The position numbers and the translations under genes were made by a program. Of a stretch of DNA of 30,234 nt, positions 1-7,454 are shown in pieces. Position 1 is the stretch's first letter. Each line of letters opens with the position of its first letter. The notes under the pieces were generated by a model. It was not told where the DNA came from. It saw nothing but the letters and a program-made list of their open reading frames with translations, and searched no databases. The DNA is from Promethearchaeota archaeon (GTDB lineage Archaea; Asgardarchaeota; Lokiarchaeia; Sigynarchaeales; MK-D1), in NCBI GenBank assembly GCA_016839865.1, contig JAEOTN010000088.1, positions 1-30,234 on the forward strand, given 5' to 3'.

Positions 1-570
1 AATGTCTTCCTTGCGAAACGGTCCATATGTAATTAAATTTGGTCCTACCAATGCTTCCGCGTCCCTTAAAACACGGACATCACAATACTCAATTTTCTTG
101 CTAAGAGACGAAAGTTCAGATTCACACTCACCTTCCGGAACTTCTTCATCACATGTTTCTGTTACTGCTGAATAATATTGCTCAGTCTTATATCCTTTAA
201 AAGCTGATAACAAATTTCGATAAAAATCTTGTTCTGAGAGAGTTAATACATTCTGATCGATGACTTCCAATTGTTTGCTCATTTCAATTATCTTCTCTTG
301 GCGAACCGCAAGAAGATCTGTAATTAAATAATCAACATTTTTGCTGGATTCTTTCTTCAACTCAAATAATATAGATTTAGCTTCCGTATTTGCATCAGCT
401 GGTGGTGCATGATGCTCAATTTGATGGATTTCCTTTTGGAAATTCAAGAATTTTTTTAGTTTCCTTTCTGGTAACAGAGTAATTTCTGTAGACGCACATT
501 CTAACTCCCAATCATACATTAATTCCTCATAAATCGTTTTAAATTCATGTGCATTCATTTTTATCATCAT
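1..570 (-). CDS. GINS complex subunit, Gins51/Gins15 type (3' end cut by window edge)
   Basis: This is an archaeal GINS subunit of the Sld5/Psf1-like class. It joins MCM and the Cdc45/RecJ-like protein in the replicative helicase and contacts primase. The visible 190 codons run in frame from ATG at 570 to base 1, so the C-terminus is missing. Residues 1-125 look helical, as in the A domain (KKFLNFQKEIHQIE, LLAVRQEKIIEM). Residues 129-160 form an acidic linker (DEEVPEGECESE). The B domain begins at about 165 with VRVLRDAEALVGP and YGPFRKEDI, the recognisable signature. The start overlaps the PriS stop by four bases (ATGA), so the two are probably translationally coupled. ATGs at 567 and 558 are alternative starts and no clear Shine-Dalgarno separates them. 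Family assignment is confident; subtype rests on domain order A then B. Confidence 0.85.
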   Translation of the reverse strand, partial: MMIKMNAHEFKTIYEELMYDWELECASTEITLLPERKLKKFLNFQKEIHQIEHHAPPADANTEAKSILFELKKESSKNVDYLITDLLAVRQEKIIEMSKQLEVIDQNVLTLSEQDFYRNLLSAFKGYKTEQYYSAVTETCDEEVPEGECESELSSLSKKIEYCDVRVLRDAEALVGPNLITYGPFRKEDI

Positions 571-1844
571 TTTACAATTTTCGCGACATCCTTGCATGTT
601 AGAAATATCGCTACTGCTTCTGGAACTTCTACAATCTCACCCTTTACTTTGAAAGGGCCATATTGCTCCCCCTGAATCCTAATTTCTGGGCAGATCGGGG
701 TGGTTATTTCTACTTTCATAATTGATTGTGTCTCCAAAGAAAAGACAATAGGATCAGATAATGGTTTAAAATCTACCATTTCATAATAATCCAAAGGTTT
801 CACAATAAATCCTGTTTTTCCATGAAGAGAACCTTGAATTCGAATCAATCGATGTGTATCTATAGAAACTGGAACATCAACATCACACATACTAACCGAA
901 AGCAGAAAATTCTTAACTTTTTCCCAACTACCTTTCGCAAAATCCTTAATTATCCAGTTTGGATTTTTCTTACGGAGTTGTTCGATGATTTTTTCTCTCT
1001 TAATTCGATCAAATAAACCGTTTTTTATTTTCGCATCTACTTTAATATGTCCAAAATCTTCATCGAATGACTCAATATCCTCATGATCGTTTAGAATTTT
1101 TAAAAAACTTCTCGCTATTCTTCCTTTCCAACCAGGATCATCTATGGTACTTCCCTTAAAGTAACCATTATTTACATCATAAGAAAAGAAATCAATTGGT
1201 TCGAAATTAGTTCCTGTTATATAATCTACGATTTGCCTTCGTTCATTAGAGTTCATTGCTCGAATAAACTCATCCCGTAAATGAATATGGTAACCGCGAT
1301 GACCTGAAAAATTAATTTCAATATCATCTCTTGTGTATCCAAAATCTGGCAAGAAATCATCCACAAGTTTTACAACCTCTAGTTTACTTGCATTTAAGCA
1401 AACTTCACATAGCCAAAATTGTTTTCTGATAGGACCTTCACATTTAGGGCATTTTGTAATTTTTCCTTGAGACACATAGTCACAATTCATACAAATGAAA
1501 TAATCATGATTTTTCTGACAGGACAAATCCATATGATCTGCATCAATATCCACAACGAAATCACATCCTAACCACTCCTTTTCACTCATTATTTTGTTGG
1601 ATGGATCTTTATACAATGCAGCACTGTGATAGACATGTTTGGGGGTTACATTTCTCAATTCAGAATACAATTGATCTGGCGTCACAAAACCCCTATGTCG
1701 GATCATGTAATTCTTATCCCAAAAGAGAAAAGCAAATTCTCGATTTTGAATTTCAGGAATCTTTGGGAAATTAACAACCAGTTCTGAATATTTCAACATA
1801 AATTTCTTGCGTAATTCCAGGATCGAATTATCCACTCTGTTCAC
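567..1844 (-). CDS. priS: DNA primase small (catalytic) subunit PriS
   Basis: PriS is the catalytic half of the archaeal/eukaryotic primase and makes RNA or DNA primers at the fork. The catalytic DxD is D99-I-D101 in VVDIDAD. SGHRGYHIHL (180-189) is the family's nucleotide-binding motif, and RLIRIQGSLHGKTG near 335-349 is the later conserved block. Three CxxC pairs (C118/C121, C132/C135, C146/C149) form an enlarged zinc region between the DxD and SGH motifs. At 425 residues it is longer than many PriS proteins (about 350), partly because of a C-terminal segment (about 387-425) with YGPFKVKGEIVEVPEAVA, which resembles a GINS B domain. The start is GTG at 1844, inside the 3' end of priL (17-nt overlap); a second GTG at 1835 is possible. 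It is co-directional with priL and GINS. Confidence 0.95.
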   Translation of the reverse strand: MNRVDNSILELRKKFMLKYSELVVNFPKIPEIQNREFAFLFWDKNYMIRHRGFVTPDQLYSELRNVTPKHVYHSAALYKDPSNKIMSEKEWLGCDFVVDIDADHMDLSCQKNHDYFICMNCDYVSQGKITKCPKCEGPIRKQFWLCEVCLNASKLEVVKLVDDFLPDFGYTRDDIEINFSGHRGYHIHLRDEFIRAMNSNERRQIVDYITGTNFEPIDFFSYDVNNGYFKGSTIDDPGWKGRIARSFLKILNDHEDIESFDEDFGHIKVDAKIKNGLFDRIKREKIIEQLRKKNPNWIIKDFAKGSWEKVKNFLLSVSMCDVDVPVSIDTHRLIRIQGSLHGKTGFIVKPLDYYEMVDFKPLSDPIVFSLETQSIMKVEITTPICPEIRIQGEQYGPFKVKGEIVEVPEAVAIFLTCKDVAKIVK

Positions 1845-3030
1845 TTCCTTCAGGAGTAGCTAATTTTTCTAATTTAGCTTTGCGTTGAAATTCCACATTC
1901 TTCCAAAAAACGTAGTCTTTCGGAGATTTTATAGGAACTTTTTGGTCACCATGCCCTTTGCGATAAACTCCCTCAGCACAGATGATGTCTCCATAGTCTT
2001 TATCTGGAGCTTTACAAAGTTTGATACTTTTTAGTTTTCCACAGCTATAAACTGAATATTTCTTTCCTTTTCCACCAATTCCTCGAGAAAATTCTACATT
2101 ATATCGAGCAATCTTCTCATCAAAATCTGGGAGAGTACGAAATACATCAACTGTTTCCTCTACAGTATGATTGGTGTTTGCATAAAAAAATGCGACATGA
2201 AGTCTTTCACTATGGGTTAGATTTACTCCATTCGTCGACTTATTCAATATAAACTTAATACATGGAGGGTAAAGAGCATACACCATATTTTCATAAATAT
2301 TTGCATTATCATATTGCTTTTTGGAAAGCTTTTTCTTTTCAACTTGTTGGACAATTTCATCAATTATTGCTGAAAGCGGTAGGATATTTTTTAATAATTG
2401 CATGAGTTCACCGCTGGAACCTCGGTGACTCGGTATAATCTGTCTTCGAACAACTTCCTGAAGTAAGCGTGCAACATTATCTTTTAAAAGATATACTCGC
2501 CCGTTGATCACATGACGATTAATTAACTGGTAATTTGAATCTTTAAGCAATGCTGCAATAGGAACATAATTATGTACCTCAATCCAGTAGTCATACATAG
2601 TATTTCCAATTTGTTCTCCTTTCCGAAGATAATGAAAAGGAAATCCCATTTTTCCACTTAGCACTTCAAGATCACGGTTATCCTCATTCAAAAATCTTTG
2701 ATGATAAAGTTTTGAAATTAGATTGGATACATGATTTTCCAAAATTCGATTATCAAATGCGGTGAGGAGAGTTTTCACAGTATAGAATAAAATTATGTTC
2801 AGTTCATCATCTGTGAGATTGATACCCGCTTCTTTTTTATTTAATGCTAAAATAAAGGAATCTAAAATCAATTTCTTAAGTGAAGGGTAGAGTTGAAAAT
2901 ATTTTGTGAATAAATTGGTATAGTATTGAACAGGTTCCTCTTCAGTTTCTGACGCAGGATCAAATTTCTCTCGACCCCCTTCAAGCCAAGGGTATTTATA
3001 TACTAAACCATAGGCATTATAATCCGACAT
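1828..3030 (-). CDS. priL: DNA primase large subunit PriL
   Basis: PriL is the regulatory primase subunit, which binds PriS and supports initiation through a C-terminal [4Fe-4S] domain. At 400 residues it has the usual family length. The four expected cluster cysteines are present in the C-terminal half: C257 (YPPC), C330 (YSCGKLKS), C339 (KLCK) and C351 (IICAEG). The N-terminal half is helical and begins YGLVYKYPWLEGGREKF, typical of the PriL start. The ATG at 3030 follows GTTGGGACT, a weak ribosome-binding match. The last 17 bases overlap priS, so the two subunits should be made together. The upstream gap to pcna is 81 nt with no gene in it. Confidence 0.93.
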   Translation of the reverse strand: MSDYNAYGLVYKYPWLEGGREKFDPASETEEEPVQYYTNLFTKYFQLYPSLKKLILDSFILALNKKEAGINLTDDELNIILFYTVKTLLTAFDNRILENHVSNLISKLYHQRFLNEDNRDLEVLSGKMGFPFHYLRKGEQIGNTMYDYWIEVHNYVPIAALLKDSNYQLINRHVINGRVYLLKDNVARLLQEVVRRQIIPSHRGSSGELMQLLKNILPLSAIIDEIVQQVEKKKLSKKQYDNANIYENMVYALYPPCIKFILNKSTNGVNLTHSERLHVAFFYANTNHTVEETVDVFRTLPDFDEKIARYNVEFSRGIGGKGKKYSVYSCGKLKSIKLCKAPDKDYGDIICAEGVYRKGHGDQKVPIKSPKDYVFWKNVEFQRKAKLEKLATPEGSEQSG

Positions 3031-3111
3031 AGTCCCAACTAGCTACATAGTGTTATGAAATGATTGTGAGAAAGAATTGAAAAAGAAAATGAGGAAACCG
3101 GATTTTATTGT

Positions 3112-3900
3112 CTAATACTCCTCTTCTTCGTCTTCAATTCGGGGAGCAAGGAAGTATTTCATCGAACTCGCTCCAATAATATTGAATGTTGCTTTTAATG
3201 GTTGATTTGTACGAACGGCGATGTCTACTTTCGATACATTTGGGATGGATCCTACTTTCAACATATAGTTCAAGAATCGCAAAGCGAACGTACCTTCTGC
3301 TTCTTCTCCTACAACAAAGTTCCCAAGTTCGGAATCCCCTTTATCTAATACACATTCTGTATCACCAACGTTACCTTCAGATCGGAATACAAGATTCTCC
3401 CCATTTAATTTTATGATCACAGTATCACTGTAAATGTCCGCATCTCTTATGGCTTCCTCAAGATATCCGAGTGGGAGAGTGACACTACTGTTATAACTGA
3501 TTTTTTCTAATTGTTCTGGTTGAATAGTAGGCATGCTGATATCTTTTAGGGTTATCGAAAATTTCCGCATCTTCTTCCCCTCATTGCTTTGCATGATTAT
3601 TGATAATTTGTTGGAATCATCAGCATATTTGAATATTATACTATCGTTTGGGGAACTTCTTTTCAATATTTTAACCAGATCTGTAATATTCACACCAATT
3701 TTTTGCTCTTTATCGCATTTGTATTCATCAAAATCTTCCTTATCTAGTTTCAGACTGATTAAACATACTCGTCCCGCATCAATTGATGTTAAACTAATTC
3801 CATCAGGATCAAAGTTAATTTCTGTCTCCTCAAGGATTGCCGCTACAGCATCAAAAATTGCGGCTATAGTTTTACTTTCTTCCATAGTAATTTCAAACAT
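3112..3900 (-). CDS. pcn: DNA polymerase sliding clamp PCNA
   Basis: PCNA is the trimeric ring that tethers polymerase, FEN1 and ligase to DNA. With the start at ATG 3900 the protein is 262 residues, slightly longer than the usual archaeal 245-250. Family signs are the N-terminal FEITMEESKTIAAIFDAV, DGISLTSIDAGRVCLISL in place of the usual D-G-(L/I)-x-(L/I)-x-A-x-D-x-x-H region, the interdomain stretch around residues 125-140, and the C-terminal YFLAPRIEDEEEEY, matching the conserved (Y/F)LAPR(V/I)E end plus an acidic tail. An in-frame TTG at 3912 gives four more residues, but GGAG (3907-3910) lies within that codon's neighbourhood and is ideally spaced for the ATG at 3900, so the ATG is preferred. 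It lies upstream of the primase genes and may share their transcript. Confidence 0.93.
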   Translation of the reverse strand: MFEITMEESKTIAAIFDAVAAILEETEINFDPDGISLTSIDAGRVCLISLKLDKEDFDEYKCDKEQKIGVNITDLVKILKRSSPNDSIIFKYADDSNKLSIIMQSNEGKKMRKFSITLKDISMPTIQPEQLEKISYNSSVTLPLGYLEEAIRDADIYSDTVIIKLNGENLVFRSEGNVGDTECVLDKGDSELGNFVVGEEAEGTFALRFLNYMLKVGSIPNVSKVDIAVRTNQPLKATFNIIGASSMKYFLAPRIEDEEEEY

Positions 3901-3906
3901 AATTTT

Positions 3907-3910
3907 CTCC
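3907..3910 (-). promoter_or_regulatory. Shine-Dalgarno of pcna, decides its start
   Basis: Read on the minus strand, GGAG is followed by six bases (AAAATT) and the ATG at 3900. This supports the ATG over the in-frame TTG at 3912, because the TTG would place the ribosome-binding site inside the coding sequence. Confidence 0.65.
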
Positions 3911-4024
3911 AATTTTTAGTATTTAATGTATCATTGAATAGAGATGATAATAATAAAACTGCTTTATTAACACGATAAGAATCCAACAATAAAAATGCTA
4001 AGAGTTTGGTACTTTTAAAGAATT

Positions 4025-4071
4025 AAACATCCAGAAATAAATGAATGAAGTACTTCACTCAATAGATGTTT
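4025..4071. repeat. Nested inverted repeats in the TFS-pcna gap
   Basis: The 220-nt gap between TFS and pcna holds no gene. It contains a near-perfect 18-nt palindrome at 4043-4060 (core TGAAGTACTTCA, 4046-4057, one mismatch pair outside it). Outer arms AAACATC (4025-4031) and GATGTTT (4065-4071) enclose it. In RNA this could fold as a two-tier hairpin; in DNA the core could be an operator. Which of these is true is not visible from the sequence. Confidence 0.5.
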
Positions 4072-4120
4072 TTGAGAAGAGGTTTAAAATTAAAAATGAA
4101 AAGTGGATTAGGTAACGAAA

Positions 4121-4456
4121 TTAGTACTCACGCCAACGATGGTCGCACTTTGTGCAGCGGAAAAAAGTTGTTGCAGGTTCATCAGCTGACCGAGTTTGTT
4201 GTTGAAAATATTCAGCTTTTGTATGACCACATTCTGGGCAAATTACATCGGTAGTTGGGTTTTTTACTACGTTCTTTTCTTCTAATATTACGGTCTTTTT
4301 AATTAATCCCATTTTCTGATGAGGTAAAACCTTCTTTGCTTTTCTATTGCTTACCGCTTCTTGTTTATATCCACACTGACATACAAGATAGGTTTTCTCA
4401 TCTTCTAGCTTTTTTTTTCTTAGCATATTATCGCATTGGGGACAAAATTCAACCAT
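4121..4456 (-). CDS. tfs: Transcription factor S (TFIIS/RPC11-like RNA cleavage factor)
   Basis: TFS rescues backtracked archaeal RNA polymerase by stimulating RNA cleavage in the active centre. From ATG 4456 the protein is 111 residues, the normal length. An N-terminal zinc ribbon (FCPQCDNML then CQCGY) resembles the RPB9-type ribbon. The C-terminal TFIIS ribbon has CPECGHTKAEYFQQQ and FFRCTKCDHRW, with the catalytic acidic pair in the loop TRSADEPATT (DE), so it should be cleavage-active and not a TFS4-like inhibitor. A GTG at 4465 would add three residues, but GGTGAT at 4461-4466 is spaced four bases before the ATG, and TFS proteins normally start M-x-FCP. It follows eS27 by 18 nt and belongs to that transcript. 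Confidence 0.92.
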   Translation of the reverse strand: MVEFCPQCDNMLRKKKLEDEKTYLVCQCGYKQEAVSNRKAKKVLPHQKMGLIKKTVILEEKNVVKNPTTDVICPECGHTKAEYFQQQTRSADEPATTFFRCTKCDHRWREY

Positions 4457-4460
4457 CGTA

Positions 4461-4466
4461 ATCACC
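4461..4466 (-). promoter_or_regulatory. Shine-Dalgarno of TFS, decides its start
   Basis: GGTGAT on the minus strand is followed by TACG and the ATG at 4456. It contains the alternative GTG start (4463-4465), which argues that the GTG is part of the ribosome-binding site and not the initiation codon. Confidence 0.6.
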
Positions 4467-4474
4467 CAGAAAAA

Positions 4475-4669
4475 TTAGGTTAGAACATCTGAGATTTTTG
4501 TTAGGATTCTACTTTTTCCACCTGTTGGTTGAACCAAAATTTTTTGGCAAGTTTGACATTTTACTTCGGTGGAGGAACACCCAAACACGACTTGAGTAGA
4601 ACCGCAGTTTAAGCAAACGATTTTTAGAAAACGACTTTTAGGTTTGGGTACTAGTTCATTTGGATTCAT
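4475..4669 (-). CDS. rps27e: Small ribosomal subunit protein eS27 (S27e)
   Basis: This zinc-ribbon protein of the archaeal/eukaryotic small ribosomal subunit has 64 residues when started at ATG 4669. The signature is complete: PKPKSRFLKIVCLNCGS, QVVFGCSSTEVKC, CQKILVQPTGGKS, with zinc ligands C-x2-C and C-x2-C. The extra cysteine in VFGCSS is not a usual ligand. An in-frame GTG at 4681, directly after the eL42 stop, would add four residues. GTGAT at that place reads better as a ribosome-binding site for the ATG, and the family usually begins close to PxPxSxFLKVxC. It lies between eL42 and TFS. Confidence 0.92.
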   Translation of the reverse strand: MNPNELVPKPKSRFLKIVCLNCGSTQVVFGCSSTEVKCQTCQKILVQPTGGKSRILTKISDVLT

Positions 4670-4681
4670 TTTTTTTATCAC

Positions 4682-4963
4682 TTATTTCGCTATGATTTCA
4701 TATTTCTTGATGCGTTGAGCACGACCGTATTTCTTAAATCCACAAACTGAGCAGGTTAATAGGGGCGTGGTTTTCTTGTTAACTTTTGCATTTTTTCGGA
4801 ATACTTCTTTGGGTTGACTACCATAACCCTTCTTCTTTCGCTCATATCTTCTTTGTCCCTCAGCTAAAGTTCGCTTCTTCCCTTTTTTATAAATCGAGAT
4901 GGTAAATTCTGTATGTTTCTTGCAACGAGGACAAAGTGAGTTAGTCTTTTTTGGTACTTTCAT
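4682..4963 (-). CDS. rpl44e: Large ribosomal subunit protein eL42 (L44e)
   Basis: This is the zinc-binding protein at the E site of the archaeal large ribosomal subunit, 93 residues, the normal length. It begins MKVPKKTNSLCPRCKKHTEF, the family's opening with the first CxxC (C11, C14). It ends with the second pair, CSVCGFKKYGRAQRIKKYEI. The middle is very basic (KKGKKRTLAEGQRRYERKKKGYG), as expected for rRNA contact. It is the first gene of the leftward operon. A good TATA-like box lies upstream at 4995-5004, giving a short leader. eS27 follows with its stop and possible GTG adjacent. Confidence 0.93.
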   Translation of the reverse strand: MKVPKKTNSLCPRCKKHTEFTISIYKKGKKRTLAEGQRRYERKKKGYGSQPKEVFRKNAKVNKKTTPLLTCSVCGFKKYGRAQRIKKYEIIAK

Positions 4964-4969
4964 TTCACA

Positions 4970-4980
4970 CAGCTCAGCTG
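4970..4980. repeat. Palindrome at the predicted start of the eL42 operon transcript
   Basis: CAGCT-C-AGCTG is a perfect inverted repeat with a one-base centre. It lies 7-17 bases before the eL42 ATG and about 25 bases from the TATA-like box, so it would cover the transcription start. It may be an operator. No regulator is known from the sequence. Confidence 0.4.
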
Positions 4981-4994
4981 TTTATCGATGATCG

Positions 4995-5004
4995 TTTTTT
5001 ATAG
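4995..5004 (-). promoter_or_regulatory. TATA-like box of the eL42-eS27-TFS operon
   Basis: On the minus strand this reads CTATAAAAAA, a good archaeal box A. Its centre is about 37 bases before the eL42 ATG, which would put initiation near 4974 with a leader of about 11 nt. The divergent pyrB gene starts at 5119, and no equally clear box was seen for it. Confidence 0.55.
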
Positions 5005-5118
5005 CCCGTAAATTAAAAATTTTTTTGTTTTGAGGACTTCCAAGATAGATTATCAAGGGTAAAATAAAATCTAGCTGAAAAGTTTGAATATTACCTAATC
5101 AAGATCATAGGTAGGACA

Positions 5119-6048
5119 ATGACGTCATTGGAAGGAAATGATATACTAAGTGCAAAACAATTCACTAGGGAAGATCTAGAATATTTGCTGGATTGGGCAA
5201 TCAAGATTGAACAAGATAAGAAAAAATATTCTGAATGCATGAAAGGAACAATTATGGGCACCTTATTTTATGAACCTTCCACAAGAACCAGGTTATCGTT
5301 CGAAAGTGCCATGCTTCGATTGGGTGGTTCAGTCACTGGATTTTCTTCTTCGAAGGTTTCTTCAGTAAAAAAAGGGGAAACTCTAGCAGATACAATCAGA
5401 ACTGTAGCAAATTATTCTGATCTTATTGTGCTCCGTCATAATAAAGATGGTTCTGCGAAGCATGCTGCACGATATTCTGATGTTCCTGTAATAAATGCAG
5501 GAAGTGGTAGCGGAGAACATCCTACTCAATCTTTGCTGGATCTACTCACTATTCAGCAAGAATGTGGAAAAGTGGATGGATTAAATATTGGTTTGATTGG
5601 AGATTTAAAATTCGGTCGGACAGTACATTCTCTAACCTATCTACTTGCGAACTACGATGTAAATTTGTATTTAATTAGTCCTCAGAGTTTAAAGATGCAG
5701 AATCGGGTGATGGATTACCTACAAGGCAAGGGTAACGTAAATATTACAGAAACGGTTGAATTCTTAGAAACTATTCCTAAACTAGATGTAATTTACATGA
5801 CTCGCATCCAAAAAGAGCGGTTTCCCGACCCTGAGGAATATCAATCGGTTAAAGATGTATTCAAGTTCGAAAAGGATCACCTTTCGACTCTAAAAGCTGA
5901 TGCCAAGATTATGCATCCACTTCCGCGTGTAAATGAAATAAGTCCAAAAATCGACGAAAGTTCTCACGCAATATATTTCAAGCAAACTTATTATGGATTA
6001 ATGATGAGGAAAGCTATCATAGGCTTAGTTATGGGGGCTTTCAAGTAA
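5119..6048 (+). CDS. pyrB: Aspartate carbamoyltransferase catalytic subunit
   Basis: PyrB condenses carbamoyl phosphate with aspartate in the first committed step of pyrimidine synthesis. At 309 residues it has the normal catalytic-chain length. The carbamoyl-phosphate loop is YEPSTRTRLSFESAM (S54-T-R-T57), followed by SSVKKGETLADT, the 80s loop with the active-site lysine. HPTQSLLDLLTI starts at 134, GDLKFGRTVHSL at 161 contacts aspartate-side residues, and MHPLPRVNEI is the C-terminal signature. The aspartate-type second domain distinguishes it from ornithine carbamoyltransferase. The regulatory PyrI gene, often adjacent in archaea, is not next to it here, so allosteric control by CTP or ATP cannot be inferred. 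It diverges from the eL42 operon. Confidence 0.95.
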   Translation: MTSLEGNDILSAKQFTREDLEYLLDWAIKIEQDKKKYSECMKGTIMGTLFYEPSTRTRLSFESAMLRLGGSVTGFSSSKVSSVKKGETLADTIRTVANYSDLIVLRHNKDGSAKHAARYSDVPVINAGSGSGEHPTQSLLDLLTIQQECGKVDGLNIGLIGDLKFGRTVHSLTYLLANYDVNLYLISPQSLKMQNRVMDYLQGKGNVNITETVEFLETIPKLDVIYMTRIQKERFPDPEEYQSVKDVFKFEKDHLSTLKADAKIMHPLPRVNEISPKIDESSHAIYFKQTYYGLMMRKAIIGLVMGAFK

Positions 6049-6125
6049 AATATCACCATTTTTAGAGTAGTATGGGTTCATAATGGCATTGGAATTGTAA
6101 CTATTTTTAGTTTATACGAGAGATT

Positions 6126-7310
6126 TTAATTCTTGAACATAATAAGTGGAACGTAAAGTTCATTTTCAGATAATCCCCCATGAACTGCTTTCAACCTGAT
6201 CCTACTTTCTTTTAGCATCTTATCTTTAATTATGTAATTTTCTTTCATGAGTAAAAGATAATCTGGAATTCTGTAATAGAAACGAGGATGAGCTTCATAT
6301 AATCCAAATATCTCCATATCGATAAGATCTTGCATTTTGAGGAGTGAACAATATTCCTTAAAATGAGTGTCAATATAGGATTCAAACTGTTCACGATACG
6401 GTGCCCGTACAAAACAAAAAGCTGCTCTTCCCTCTCCACATAATGGAAGAATGAGTGTTTTTTCTAAATCTGGATGGTCTTTCATTTTTATCACCTTATC
6501 CTTAGGAACATCAATCAATCCATGATCTGCTGTAATTAAAACCAATGTTTTTGGTTTCAATGAATTAATTTTTTCATTGAAGCTGATTAAATCTGTGAAA
6601 ATATCCTTAAAATGCGGTTTTGCAGCGGTAGTGCCTGACATGTGGGAAATTGTATCTATCCCATCCCAGTAACTTAAAATAAACTTCTTTTCATCACTTT
6701 CTCTCTGTAGAATATTAAAAATTTTATCCAAAGAATCTTGGAAGTTGGTGAAACCTACGACTCCCTTGGTTCCTTTAGATACAACTGTATCATACGGAGT
6801 ATCTTTAAGTTTCTCTGATATTACAAAATAGGATTCTGTCAATGGGACCTTTTGAAAAATCGATTCAATATGCAAAATATCTTTAGCCTTTATTGAATTC
6901 GTAGTAATATAATCCCCATAATTACGACGTGTTAAGGGTGGTATTGTTGATATTTGAGCTACTTCTTTCAAATAAGTGAACCATGCAAGACAACCATGAT
7001 TTTTTGGACTATCTCCAGTATAGATTGTAGTCATCGCTGCTGCAGTAGTTGAGGGGAATACGGAAGTAACCTTGCTATGAAGATGATCCAATATTGGATA
7101 ATCCAATAAATTCGAATTTTCCACAAAGAAGTTGTATCCCATTCCATCGAGTAAAATCAAAACAATGTTTTCTACTCCTTCTAATTGGGATAAGGGTAAA
7201 TTTTTTAACGGAGAATATTTGCTGGTTCCTCCATAATGATGAATTATAGAACTCATGAGATTAACAAGACTACCATCCACATAATTTGGTGCGTTCAGAT
7301 TTTGGATCAT
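6126..7310 (-). CDS. Alkaline phosphatase superfamily hydrolase (type I phosphodiesterase/nucleotide pyrophosphatase-like)
   Basis: This 394-residue protein has the metal- and phosphate-binding framework of the nucleotide pyrophosphatase/phosphodiesterase branch. The first metal aspartate is in VLILLDGMGYN (D55). The nucleophile block is SVFPSTTAAAMTTIYTG (83-99), with a Thr around 88-89, followed by SPKNHG. YWDGIDTISHMSG and LITADHGLID carry the remaining Asp/His metal ligands. There is no signal peptide or membrane segment, so it probably acts in the cytoplasm. The substrate cannot be told from sequence; phosphodiester or pyrophosphate bonds are likely. AGGTAAAT just before ATG 7310 is a fair ribosome-binding site. 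It is convergent with pyrB and divergent from the insertion element, with no operon partner. Confidence 0.85.
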   Translation of the reverse strand: MIQNLNAPNYVDGSLVNLMSSIIHHYGGTSKYSPLKNLPLSQLEGVENIVLILLDGMGYNFFVENSNLLDYPILDHLHSKVTSVFPSTTAAAMTTIYTGDSPKNHGCLAWFTYLKEVAQISTIPPLTRRNYGDYITTNSIKAKDILHIESIFQKVPLTESYFVISEKLKDTPYDTVVSKGTKGVVGFTNFQDSLDKIFNILQRESDEKKFILSYWDGIDTISHMSGTTAAKPHFKDIFTDLISFNEKINSLKPKTLVLITADHGLIDVPKDKVIKMKDHPDLEKTLILPLCGEGRAAFCFVRAPYREQFESYIDTHFKEYCSLLKMQDLIDMEIFGLYEAHPRFYYRIPDYLLLMKENYIIKDKMLKESRIRLKAVHGGLSENELYVPLIMFKN

Positions 7311-7394
7311 TAGATTTACCTTTTTATTGACTCAAAATAAAACTTACACATATTTCTCTAAGTATCTTTTACTCTGAAGAATTTCCGAAAAAAT

Positions 7395-7453
7395 TAATCT
7401 CAATCTCACTGTAATTGCTTTTTATAATGAAAAAATTCAATTCTTTGAGATTA
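7395..7453. repeat. 9-bp inverted repeat upstream of tnpB
   Basis: TAATCTCAA (7395-7403) and TTGAGATTA (7445-7453) are perfect 9-bp arms with 41 bases between them. The right arm ends one base before the TTG start codon of tnpB. It may be part of the element's left end or a regulatory structure over the tnpB start. Confidence 0.4.
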
Positions 7454-7454
7454 T

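Noticed and set aside
1828..1844. Possible frameshift joining PriL and PriS
   Set aside because: Both proteins have complete and separate family motifs and normal lengths. A 17-nt overlap of coupled genes is enough to explain it.
3533..3919. 128-codon open frame on the plus strand
   Set aside because: It lies entirely opposite pcna, which has full family motifs. It has no recognisable motif or start signal.
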